Source: Marinoscillum sp. (GTDB lineage: Bacteria; Bacteroidota; Bacteroidia; Cytophagales; Cyclobacteriaceae). From it: DNA of 64,000 nucleotides. Position 1 is the first letter of the stretch; each line of letters opens with the position of its first letter. Below, piece by piece: positions 21,701-31,596 of this stretch. The translations under genes were made by a program, and so were the position numbers. The stretch is taken from the NCBI GenBank assembly GCA_024305105.1, contig JAMWZA010000001.1:1-64000 (forward strand). Reading direction: 5' to 3'. The notes under the pieces are model-generated. The model was not told the DNA's origin. It saw only the letters and a list, made by a program, of their open reading frames with translations, and did not search any database.

Positions 21701-24700
21701 GCGTATTTGTTACGTAATTTGCTATGGTTGATTCCAAGGTATTCACATCAGGTATCTGACCACTTACTTTCCAGCTTTCCGGGATGATGTTGGCACCCGG
21801 GTCGGTCCAGGTATCAGACATGTGAAGATCCAATAGTACCTTTAATCCTTTAGCTTTCGCTCGTTGGATTTGTGTTTTGACCTCATCAATACGTGAGAAA
21901 TCATAGCTTGTGCCGACAGCACTTGATGGTACCTGACAAAACTGGTCACCAGAACTCTCGTATACAGGATCTACCCATAACCTTAATCTGACCGTGTTCA
22001 TCCCATAGTCGCTGATAAGCTCATAGGGGTCGACACTCGTCTGACCATAACCCCAGCTAATGCCTTTGGCCTCCAGATTGGGTACGCTGGACATATCTGC
22101 TCCCGCCATCCAGTCTTGTGGCAACTCGCCCGGTGTTATGTACTTGGCAATGTGAATGGGCTCTGTCGGGTGGTCAGGGTCTGTTACGTTCACTTTGATC
22201 TCGCCGGTAGCCAGATCATCTTCATGAATGAGCTTGACCTGACCAGAGCGTAGCTTCCAGTAGAAATCGTATTTTTTCTTTTGGAGATCAGTGAACTCTG
22301 GCAAGAGCTGGTTGGTAGCAGTGACATAACTATCATAAGCCTGCTCAGTGTCGTGTAGTCCGAAAGCATTTCCAGAAAAAGCTCCCTGATTATTATCAAA
22401 AATAGCTGCAAGCTTATTCAGGGTTTTGATATTGGTTCGTGTGCGGTAGCCCTTCCACTGCGTTTGGGACACCCATGGAAGCCTCACCTGCCAGGGCTCG
22501 ATGAGATTGGAATGACTATCGAAATAGGCCTTGACCTTACTATTTACTCCCCCTTCATCTTTGATAATGTTGTAGCCAGGTATGTCCGTGATCACTTTAG
22601 GGTCTGGTCCAGGCATGTAATGAAGAATCCAACTTGACGGATACCAATCATCTAACTGCTCTGGCAATTGCGATAAATCTGTTGATGGTAGTACCAAGAT
22701 ATCGCGCTCATCATGATTAAAACCATTCGGCTTGACCCAACTAAAGTTGGTGTTGAAGTCATTTTGAGGGCCATAGCGATTGGTCTTAGTGCCAGGCGTC
22801 ATCCCTGCTATTCCTTTTTGTGCTTTTGGCCCCTCGCTGTAGGTAAACTGACTGTAAATCTCATCAACCACGGCTAGCTTCACTGGATTGAGGTTGGGTG
22901 TAGTACCTCCATTGGCCTGAGTCGCCCATTCTGCTATCCAGTCTTTTTGCAGGGCTGTCAGCTCAGTGATTTTGATTTTACCCAAGGAATGCTCGGCCGT
23001 GTTCGTCCGGTCATTGGTTTTGTCGTAGGCATAGCTAGACGGCTTTACGATTACTTTAGCCTTGACTGAGCTTGCTCCATTGTAAACACATTTTAAGAAG
23101 TACGTACCTGCATTGGCGAACGTATAAGTGAGGTGGCGTCCATCCCCAACCGGAGCACCCGATATACCACCGGGATCGGCCGATAGGTACCACTTAATTC
23201 TATTCTGAAGGTAAGCATCATCCAGGCGCTTGCTCATAAACCGCTCGGACAGATAGAAGTCCACATCATAGTGCAGAAATGTATGCGGATCTGCATCCAT
23301 GATGTTGAAGCTCACCTCCTGGCCTTGCTCAAATACATAAGGAAACTCCTTGGTGCGACCGATCTCTTCCGGATAAATGCCGGCCAGCTCATCTGTCAGT
23401 TTATTGTTGAAATCCCTCAGGTACCAAAAATTCCCTTCGCCTCTTCCTTCTTTAAGATCTACTCCAGGAGGTATATTACCATCAGCATAAAAATCCTTGT
23501 AACCATTACTCCCTGGTACGGACAGAAACCTCAGCTGAATTTCCAATAATTCCTTACCCGCGATGATCACCTTCTCACTACTCTGGGAAAACTGATAATA
23601 GACAGTAATCTCATGATAGCCAGATCCTTCGATATTAAAATTCTCTGTCCAATTGCCGTTATTGGTATTTTGTGGATTAAACTTTCTAGCAAACACTTCC
23701 AGGTGACCCAGAGGATTCTCATAGCTATATTCCATGACCAACTTGTTCTTGAACGCTGTGGTCATTCCTGATACATTCATCGTGTAGGGCACATTTTGTT
23801 GAAAAGCCGCCGGGCTGTTTTCGCCCGATATGCTATAAAATGGCTTATCGATAGCACCTGTACCTGGAAGTTTTACATTCAAGCCGAGCGAATGCTCATC
23901 GTAGCGGGAATCATCTATACCATTTATCGCGAAGGTTTGAAGCAGACCTGGCACTGGTATAGAAGATTCGGTGGCCTCTTTAAATTTTAGTGGTCGCTTT
24001 TTGTTGAAATAGTCTTTGTCTTCAGTAACGGACGGATCATGAACATACTGTTCTTTATCCAGTATTTCCGTCAGTATGTTACCTGCTTCCTCACCATACC
24101 TTCTTAGCCAGTAGTCGTATAGCTCGGGGTTTGTTTCTTTAAGCTGAAACATACGGTTGCGCTGGTAAAAATTGACCATTATGTTGACTGGATCTAACGT
24201 TGGCCCCTCCTTCATCTCTTTCCAGTCTTCCTTTAGTTTTTGTAACAGATCCCGATTACCAACGGGATTGGCAGGATTGGTATTTTGCTCCAGGAGGACG
24301 ATCTCATCACCATCTAATCCTGAGACTATCCGGTAATCATCCGCATTGTAATCATACCCCGTAAAGTCTTTTATTTTTTGAGAAATCCAGTCACTCCAGC
24401 TTCCAGGCGTAGTTCGCGACTTATCCCAGGAGGTGATCAGCTCTACATTCAGTCCTTCCTTTTGGTTATTTCGCTGCTGCTGTACGGTCTCACCTCCACC
24501 TATATCGAATGATTGTCGACCAAATTTGGCCGCATCTTTAAATTTCTCAAACGCTATATTGCCATTTGCCGAGCTGGCAGGGTCATAGGCCGGAGCTCCA
24601 GCTTGCACATTGCCTTCTGCGATCCAGTAGTAGTAGAGTGTGCCGTTTGGATCGCTGGTGACAGGTGCTAAAGTCGGATACTGCTTATGTGCAGGGTCTG

Positions 24701-25634
24701 GATGCTTACGCAGCGCCACCCCATGTACCTGGCTATCAAAACCTATAAAGGGCTTGAAACCTGCCATGCGCTCCGGGGAATAGTAATACTTGCTCTCTCC
24801 TCCGGTACGAGCAAGCCATACCTCCCTGAGCCCACTCACCGTGAAGGTTGGGTCTGTGGTCTTAAATACCACCGAATCACCTACCTCCAGATCCAGAGTA
24901 GTCAGCTCATTGAGCGAATAACTGTTCTTCAATCCCCTGTCGCTATAATTATATACATCCACGACCACATCGTGTTCCTGCGCAAAAACGTATGGTGGTA
25001 CGCCTGGCACCTTCACCTTATGCACGATGGCATCCTGATAGGTGATCCTGAGTACTACCTTAAGCTTAGGATCTGAACTGACTGACCGGAAGCCCTTCTG
25101 CCAGTGGTAAGCCCGCATCATGGCACGCTTGTACTCATCCGTATCCCAGATAGTCACACGATCACTGTCATCTATTTTTGAAATTTCCTTGCTCGTATAG
25201 CTCTTATCAAGCATGGCCAGGGTGAAGCGTACCGGAACATTCGAGTCCGGATCATTAAACGCATAATAAGCAGATCGACTGTAGCTATTGGTATTGCTTT
25301 CTTCGGTATAAATCTTCAGGAGACTGTTGGTTCCGTTCAGATCTAAAACTTGCGTCTGGGTACCTATGGGTAGTGCCAGCAGTTCTACCTCTACAAAGCC
25401 GTCTGGTCCGGTCATTTCTGCCTGGATACCCCAGTCTGTGTCTTCTCCCGCCAACTCAAATAACTGCTCCAGATCCACATCTCTTGCTTCGGAGTAATAA
25501 AAATCTGGCACTAACTGACCGTAGGCAAGGCGACCACCACAGACCAGCATAAGTGACAATATCAGCCACCTACACACACTGGAGGCCCATATTCGTGCTT
25601 CCGTGGTATTATTTGTAAAATACTTCATTGTCAA
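18765..25634 (-). CDS. Giant secreted multidomain protein: ~1150-aa unassigned N-terminus, GH53 endo-galactanase, degenerate calcineurin-like domain, SASA esterase, T9SS sorting domain
   Basis: GH53 (GADMSS..., YVQVGNETN, VIVETAFP); phosphoesterase-like fold signature with substituted motifs; SASA (LILGQSNAEG, WAQGENDAQ, VHWDHDSYR); VYPNPVRDGITNIQIEV tail. Confidence 0.85.
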   Translation of the reverse strand: MTMKYFTNNTTEARIWASSVCRWLILSLMLVCGGRLAYGQLVPDFYYSEARDVDLEQLFELAGEDTDWGIQAEMTGPDGFVEVELLALPIGTQTQVLDLNGTNSLLKIYTEESNTNSYSRSAYYAFNDPDSNVPVRFTLAMLDKSYTSKEISKIDDSDRVTIWDTDEYKRAMMRAYHWQKGFRSVSSDPKLKVVLRITYQDAIVHKVKVPGVPPYVFAQEHDVVVDVYNYSDRGLKNSYSLNELTTLDLEVGDSVVFKTTDPTFTVSGLREVWLARTGGESKYYYSPERMAGFKPFIGFDSQVHGVALRKHPDPAHKQYPTLAPVTSDPNGTLYYYWIAEGNVQAGAPAYDPASSANGNIAFEKFKDAAKFGRQSFDIGGGETVQQQRNNQKEGLNVELITSWDKSRTTPGSWSDWISQKIKDFTGYDYNADDYRIVSGLDGDEIVLLEQNTNPANPVGNRDLLQKLKEDWKEMKEGPTLDPVNIMVNFYQRNRMFQLKETNPELYDYWLRRYGEEAGNILTEILDKEQYVHDPSVTEDKDYFNKKRPLKFKEATESSIPVPGLLQTFAINGIDDSRYDEHSLGLNVKLPGTGAIDKPFYSISGENSPAAFQQNVPYTMNVSGMTTAFKNKLVMEYSYENPLGHLEVFARKFNPQNTNNGNWTENFNIEGSGYHEITVYYQFSQSSEKVIIAGKELLEIQLRFLSVPGSNGYKDFYADGNIPPGVDLKEGRGEGNFWYLRDFNNKLTDELAGIYPEEIGRTKEFPYVFEQGQEVSFNIMDADPHTFLHYDVDFYLSERFMSKRLDDAYLQNRIKWYLSADPGGISGAPVGDGRHLTYTFANAGTYFLKCVYNGASSVKAKVIVKPSSYAYDKTNDRTNTAEHSLGKIKITELTALQKDWIAEWATQANGGTTPNLNPVKLAVVDEIYSQFTYSEGPKAQKGIAGMTPGTKTNRYGPQNDFNTNFSWVKPNGFNHDERDILVLPSTDLSQLPEQLDDWYPSSWILHYMPGPDPKVITDIPGYNIIKDEGGVNSKVKAYFDSHSNLIEPWQVRLPWVSQTQWKGYRTRTNIKTLNKLAAIFDNNQGAFSGNAFGLHDTEQAYDSYVTATNQLLPEFTDLQKKKYDFYWKLRSGQVKLIHEDDLATGEIKVNVTDPDHPTEPIHIAKYITPGELPQDWMAGADMSSVPNLEAKGISWGYGQTSVDPYELISDYGMNTVRLRLWVDPVYESSGDQFCQVPSSAVGTSYDFSRIDEVKTQIQRAKAKGLKVLLDLHMSDTWTDPGANIIPESWKVSGQIPDVNTLESTIANYVTNTLQTLIAAGATPDYVQVGNETNSNILLSDEYEKLTVAQIASEIGVTEAQMNGSKFTINWDRNARLLNAGLQAVKSFATNNSVDIKTMVHIAGTYRAQDWIKKALYTDGNVPGESWINRSDNGIGTEVINRGLIDFLGMSYYLAEAEPLEMENNTPSVNIATLSGIIGNIKTVTGLPTVIVETAFPRSYDYSDCSKNQMGFGYRGQEWNDVQDGRGFPKVTSDNLQKQWLLSLIDMLKSTDGGSGLLYWEPFWVGSDNETVPTKDLVGSGWENMSFFTFEHGVPSDGLNILAEGGGMEAFCDGACPDNLTGVVANKMVLMGNIGYNETPQMSKLKSLINSIEPGTIVTLGNIQYPSQANNSNDFYTSFQNIFANHLANGSLFPVVGRADYKDGVSHRGLVGEEFWLDFFGKNETYYSFSSNDVEYFVLNTINRVGPSTLPSANAFTDQMKLWLETSVAASTRKYQVVLSYYSPYTTTLKSDFLNNWDFKAMGVDLFVSSSPSYYERHDVNGVPFVNVGLGGSSRNENDYSAQYPATLVEGTHYAKKYGVLTATTGSNMMMFQFINEDGDKIDQFYLINRDDEQQGRVDSYDLQGRRGTALTNTSEALDVWLILGQSNAEGRCGSNYCYDEFTGDETGELTKTYLLNEKGQFEQAKNALARYSSVGKIQFTQALGFGWTFAQTLNNDSTYGSTKLGLIVNPIGGTDLDEWMPDYVPSEAKKKAYGKFSVGYGGENLYNETLRRVNEAVSQYSNLNFKGIIWAQGENDAQRINNGELNYAQKARALYNEFASYFADEDLLFLIPEVSYRPDLPAGDEWSHTQLNAAYHAMADLTPNIRVASAAGMSTFDGQDNNTKDTGVHWDHDSYRMIGVRLANLFLNPASGARIAEEEEDVLGADWSVNVYPNPVRDGITNIQIEVPESESYELTLIDLKGNVVYESELILSSGVNHTVLSVSSLASGVYALKITGSDQIISQQLIIQH

Positions 25635-25712
25635 ATGCTTTTAAGTAAATAAAAACACCCCTAAGCACCGGCGGCAGTCGCCCACCGCCGGCGCACAGGT
25701 GATGCTCACTAA

Positions 25713-28700
25713 CTACTTTTCTGATATAAGTTGATTGACCAGTGCTTCCAGTCTGGCCAGCTTTTCGGCCTGGGCCTTAAGCTGCGCCTCTTGTGTGGCA
25801 ATGGTTTTCTCCTGAGCGGCTTGCATGGAAGTCATCGAAGTGATCTTCTTCTCCTGCGCGATGTTGTGCAGTACCTGCTCCTCGAGGTTTTTGAGCTGGC
25901 CTACCAGTACCTCCGGCACACGGTAGAATCCCTGCTCCTTGATCTCAGACTCGCTGATGACGCCTGGCAGGTGCTTGTGCTCCATGAGGAAGGTTTCCAT
26001 TTCTTCCAGAGATTTTAGGTCATAATCCTCCGCGAAGACATAATCTGCCCATTGGTCGGTGGAGGCTATGGCAAGATCTGTAGTAAGAATGCCGCCTGCA
26101 CCTGTTGATCCTGTACCATCGTTTGATACGAAAAGAGCAAATTGCTTAGCTGCTGCCGAGAAACTTGAATAATCCTTTTTTAAACCAACAAACAACTCAT
26201 TCGGAACCCAAACTTTTGGATTCTGATCGGTGGCATTATCAGTCAATAAGGCAAGCCCAGTATACCTTATTCCACTCACTTGCTTAGATATGGCGAAATC
26301 ATGACCATCTGTTCCCGGGGCGAATGTCATTGTATTACCGATGAAGTAATCTGATTCATTGGAACTATTACCATGCAATTGAATTATGCCACTAGCACTG
26401 TTAGACCTACCCAGATCCAATTTTGAATAATCCCGAGACTGGCCGGGGCTGATCCCGTAAGATTCCCTAGCCAAACTCATCACTTTACTTCCACTATTAT
26501 TACTACTACTTACAAGGTTAAAACTTAATGTTACATTATCATTACCATGTTTTGCTTCTATTTCAAAATCATGATGCCCAGTAGAGACGTTATCATATGG
26601 TGAAAACCTTAGCTTAGCGGGGTCATTTTCCTTGGTATAAATCTGTACATAATCTTTAAAATTACCTGCGCCAGGAAATATTCCCAACCTCCTGGAAGTA
26701 AAGACCGTGTCTGCATTATCCGGATCGATCACTGTGAAGTGGTCGGCTGTAATGGTGAGTTCCTCTTCGTCCGTGTCCGTAGCATCGCCATAGACCAGGT
26801 TACCTTTTAGACTAAGGTCTCCATAAACTTCCGTATCACCAGACAGATTAATACTGTTTGCCATTAGGTTTATCCTATTACCTTCCTTGTTGACATTTAC
26901 CGTTGCTGAATTTGCATCGCCTATTTGTACGGTTCTATTTCTAGCACCTAAGACTAAACTATTTCTAACGAACTCCTCACCCGTTTGTGGATTTATAATG
27001 CCGGTTCCTTCCTCTAGACCTCCGTCTATCGTAACAGTACCTCCCGTTGTACCAATTAAAAGAGCAGGTTGTCCGTTAGGGGGGAAGTCGTCAGCGTCAT
27101 ACCAATCATCACTTGAACCCTCGAAATAGGCATATGGCATTTTATTAGGAGCTACTTCTTGAGAGTAAGTAGTAATACCATTAATAGTTTCTTCCTTCAC
27201 TCCACCAGAGCCTATCGTCTGCCCATTCACCGTCAGGTCACCATCGACTTCTAGTGTGCCGAATACTCTTAGCTTCTTAGTTGTATTATTAGGATTACCT
27301 ACTAGTACGTCGTTTCCACCATAGTAATTTAAATATATGTTCCTGTCGGTTGGGGCATCCATATGAATATTTTGACCCGCTAATCCCTTATAGTTTCTGA
27401 AATAGGTGCTTGAAGTAGGATTCCGACCGATAAAATTATCAGCCTTTATTGCTCCACTTACTTCTAGCTTTTCAGTAGGATTGGAGACACCTATACCTAC
27501 GCTACCAGCTGTGGTAAGCTGACCTTCTGAAGTCACGAGAAATTTTGATCCATCGACCCCAACCTGAATCGAAGCGTCAGATCGAATGATCCCAGCTCCA
27601 CTGTAAAGATTTGTGCCGGAGGTTCTGATCCAGCTTGGATCAGTCATGATAAAGCCTTTATCGTACGAGCCAAAATTGTAGGTTTGTGCTATTGCTTTTC
27701 CTGAGATTTTTACATCGCCCACTACCTCTAGCTTTTCGCTGGGGCTAGTGGTGCCTATGCCTACGTTTCCCTGGTGCGAGATCACCATTCTGTCAGTGAG
27801 TGTAGACACATCCGTATTAGATGCCCTGGAAGTACTTCCTGTAGCAAATACCAGGTCAGCTTGTAAGTTTCCAGGATTTAGGTTCTTCCTGTAGATGTTT
27901 GCGGTCTGGGCCCCTCCACTGTTCTCAAAAGAAATACCCGCATCTTCATCATTATTGTTTGTTTTGATGGTCAATTGTTCACGGCTCTCACCTCGTATAA
28001 TACTCCTACCATCTACATCAAGCGACCCAAGCGACCCTGTAAGATTGGCTGCATTTAGGTTAGTAAGCTGCGAACCATCACCGATGAAGGCGGTAGCTTT
28101 TACATTGCCGGCTACATCCAGCTTTTCAGTGGGGCTGGTGGTGCCTATACCTACGCTACCCTGTACGATGAGGCCATTGTCATATTTAGTACCATAGTAT
28201 GCCTCTCCTATGGAAAGACCTCCGTCTATTCCTACGTGTGATTTAGCTAAAGCACCACTACCAGGAGCTAAAACAATACCCGTTCTGAAGGCTATCTTCA
28301 GCTGCTGGAAGTCACCAGACCAGGGACCTTCTTCTCTGTAAATACCGTAAAAATCATTGTTTTGCCAATAAAGCCCCTGCTTACCGTCTACTCCTACATT
28401 GTCTCCAAACGTAAGCTGGCCACTGCCCAAATCAAGTGTTCTCTTTGGGTTGGCAGTGCCTATACCCACTCTGCCAGTACCAGTTCCGTCTATCGTCATT
28501 ACGCGTTTTGATCCCAATGCATTCGTAGCATCTGTTCCCTGGTCCCATACATAAAAATCAATGGAATTGGAATTTTCACCTAAACTATTGTGCCTTGTTT
28601 TGATGGCATGCTGAAAACTAGTACCTCCGGCATATCCCAAAGCAATCTGGGTACCAGTAGTACTACCAGTAGGGCCTCCGCCTTTCAGGGTAATAGAATT

Positions 28701-30863
28701 ACCGATATTTAGACCGGTAAGCTGCGAACCATCACCGATGAAGGTGGTAGCTTTTACATTGCCGGCTACATCCAGCTTTTCGGTGGGGCTGGTGGTGCCT
28801 ATACCAAAGTTTCCATTATTTAACAGAATCATTTTATCAACATTTCCCAATCGGAATCGGATATTTCTGGAGCCAGCTGCGTTTAAAAAAGTTTCTCCAT
28901 TATTCTGCTGTACCAGTGCATAATCACCTCCAGCAGTACGATCAATATGGCTGAATTGAGCGTAACCGCTATTCCCTGCATATACACCTGCGTACATATT
29001 ACTACCAATGAATGCTTGTGCTTTTACATTGCCTACTACTTCTAATTTTTCAGTGGGGGTAGTGGTGCCTATACCTACACCTACATTTCGCTTGAGAATA
29101 AATTCGTTTGTAGAGGAAGCGTTGTTGGTAGATAAATATAAATCACCGCTGGTCGTATAAAAACCTACGTCGTTTACTCCATTGTAGTTTCTTTTGATGC
29201 CATGCGCTGAATTACCCAAATACACAGCTCCTTTGCTAGTACCTTCCCCTACTCTGATAGCAGCATCTGGTCCGCTGATGTCCAGCATATAACCAGGATT
29301 AGTTTTCCCGATACCTACATTGCCATTGCTTCTCAGCGACATTACCGTATTATGATCGGCGAATGAGCCATCGGTCAGTTTAATGTCTAGTTGAGAACGG
29401 GAAGAGGTGCCCACGTTTTCATATCTCCCCAAGGCAAATGAGGCTTTGTTACCATAAGCCTGACTGTTTACCCCTTCTCTTACTAAACTCAATACATCTT
29501 TAGCAGGAGCTGGTGTGTTGCCACCATTATGTTCTGTACTTTCAAAAACCGTGGCTGTTGAATTATTGGCATGATTGTAACCCGCATCATGAGCAATGTC
29601 GTTTTGATCTCCCAACACACTAGCGCTAACGTTGGTGAGCTGCGAACCATCACCGATGAAGGCATTTGCGGTAGCACTGCCATCAGCAGTAAAATCACCG
29701 CGGATTCTGGAGCCTACCTGCTCCCATTGGTTAAAATTACCGTTTTCGTTTGTGCGCGTCCACATCTCTCCAGCAGTATTTCTCGGCACGGCCAGTTCCA
29801 TATTATAATTAGGGTATTGACTACCCAGGGAAGTCCTTAATCGATACCAATGACTGCCTGCTCTAGGCGCATTTGTTGACCCAATAACGTAATTCCAGCC
29901 CCACTTGTCAGTAGGTGTGTTAAAATCGCTATATTTAGAATGACTCTCTAATTGCCCGAAGTTGCCGTCTGAGCTGCCGAAACTGGTAGGTTTGTTACTG
30001 ATGTTGTCCCAGTTGAGGTTGGTGAGCCCGCTACCATTTCCACTGATTTTATGATTGTTACCAAGCCAAACGTCTTTAGAAAGTATAATTCCTCCGCTAT
30101 AGGTCCGAATATGAATTGAACCATATGATTCAAGACGCATACCTCCACTGGAACTAATTTTGAGTGTTTCATTTCCGCCAGGTGTAGTGATCTCTCCTCC
30201 GATGAAAGTGTTGGCTTTTACATTGCCAGCAACATCCAGTTTTTCAGTCGGTGAAGTAGTACCTATACCAACATTACCTCCAGAATAGTTGACATTACTA
30301 CCATTGGCTGTCCATAATGAACCTCCAAAATTGGTAGGTTTGTTACTGATGTTGTTCCAATTGAGGTTGGTAAGCTGCCCACCGTTACCGATAAAGTTGC
30401 TGGCATTCACATTGCCTGTAACAACTAAAGGTTTATACGCATTGATGACAGATGAAGTCATCTGCCAAATATTCTGATTATTTATTTTTGTCGTTAAGGT
30501 ATTATTAGCATCCAAAACTAAAGTACCATTTGAATACATTCCATAACCATTACTCGTGGCATTGACAGTTAATTGCCAGCCACTATTCTCCCAATCTTGA
30601 GCTCCCTGACGCATGATAACTGCTTTACCAATGGTCAAATTATCATATGACTTACCTTGAATAGGACCAGTAGTGTTGAGGTTTCCATTGACCGTGAGAT
30701 TTCCATTCACAGTCTCGGACTGTGCCTGTGCGATAGTAACCCCTCCCAGGAGTATGACCAGCATCACCAGCAGCCTGCCGGCATGAGATGACGGGATGCT
30801 TTCCCATCTGAACCGATCAGAAGACCGGTACTTTTTCGAGTATTGTCTTACTAATTTTTTCAT
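25713..30863 (-). CDS. Tail-fibre-like repeat protein with C-terminal S74/endosialidase-chaperone-like region
   Basis: 1716 aa; about eight [22 protein letters not shown]-type repeats; C-terminal [20 protein letters not shown]...[19 protein letters not shown] and coiled coil. Confidence 0.85.
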   Translation of the reverse strand: [1716 protein letters not shown]

Positions 30864-30868
30864 AATTC

Positions 30869-31435
30869 CTATTGTTTGTTATTTTTCTGAAGATTCGTGT
30901 ATTCCTCCAGCACCAGATTCTTCAGGTTGGTTTCTTCCTGAGCGAATAGGACCATGGGAGGACCATTCTGCGCCCGCACATCGGTGTTGAGGATGTGGGT
31001 ATAGCCATACTCCCCAGCTACCTGGTCAATGGCTGACTGCACTTCCGTGAGGATGGGCTGCACGAGGCTGCTGTCTCTTTTGGCCACTTCTTCCTCAGAT
31101 ACTTGCTTAAATGCCTGAATGGACTGGGACAGGCTTTGCAGCTCGGTGAACCTGTCGGTCTTGATGACCTCATTCATAGATGCTGAGTCCTGTACGTAGG
31201 CTTGCTGCTTTTCCTGAAACTCAGCCACCTTAGACTGTAAGGCTACATTGAATTCATAGATAATCGTGTCGAGTTTGCCGCGCTGCATCTGATATTCAGG
31301 AATCTCAGACACCAATTCATTGATACTGAGGTAACCTATTCTTGAAGTGGGTGGAGTCTCAGTCGTCTTAAATGCACTAACCAGCAGTGACAGTACACAT
31401 AGCACCACGGCTGTAGGAAGTAGGAATTTTTTCAT
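30869..31435 (-). CDS. OmpH/Skp family periplasmic chaperone-like protein
   Basis: 188 aa, signal peptide, IGYLSINELVSEIPEYQ...QAIDQVAGEYGYTHILNTD pattern. Confidence 0.82.
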   Translation of the reverse strand: MKKFLLPTAVVLCVLSLLVSAFKTTETPPTSRIGYLSINELVSEIPEYQMQRGKLDTIIYEFNVALQSKVAEFQEKQQAYVQDSASMNEVIKTDRFTELQSLSQSIQAFKQVSEEEVAKRDSSLVQPILTEVQSAIDQVAGEYGYTHILNTDVRAQNGPPMVLFAQEETNLKNLVLEEYTNLQKNNKQ

Positions 31436-31551
31436 CTTTTTTGAAAATTTAAGTTTTACGTATTGAAAATTTTTTGGCTTGTCCGAATCATAATCGAGTA
31501 AAGCGTCAGTCGAATGTAATCAGGCTACCTACACTCCATCAATACAGAAGG

Positions 31552-31596
31552 TGACATCATCTTCCGGTTCATGACATTGGCTTCCGGATGATGTCA
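31552..31596. promoter_or_regulatory. Inverted repeat in intergenic region between divergent operons
   Basis: TGACATCATC(tt)CCGG ... CCGGATGATGTCA. Confidence 0.45.

Noticed and set aside
24687-25076. 129-aa plus-strand ORF
   Set aside because: Antisense to the giant GH53 gene; no domain or start context support.
25713-30863. Repeats considered as a CRISPR array
   Set aside because: Long, irregularly spaced repeats in an intact reading frame; they encode protein repeats, not spacers.
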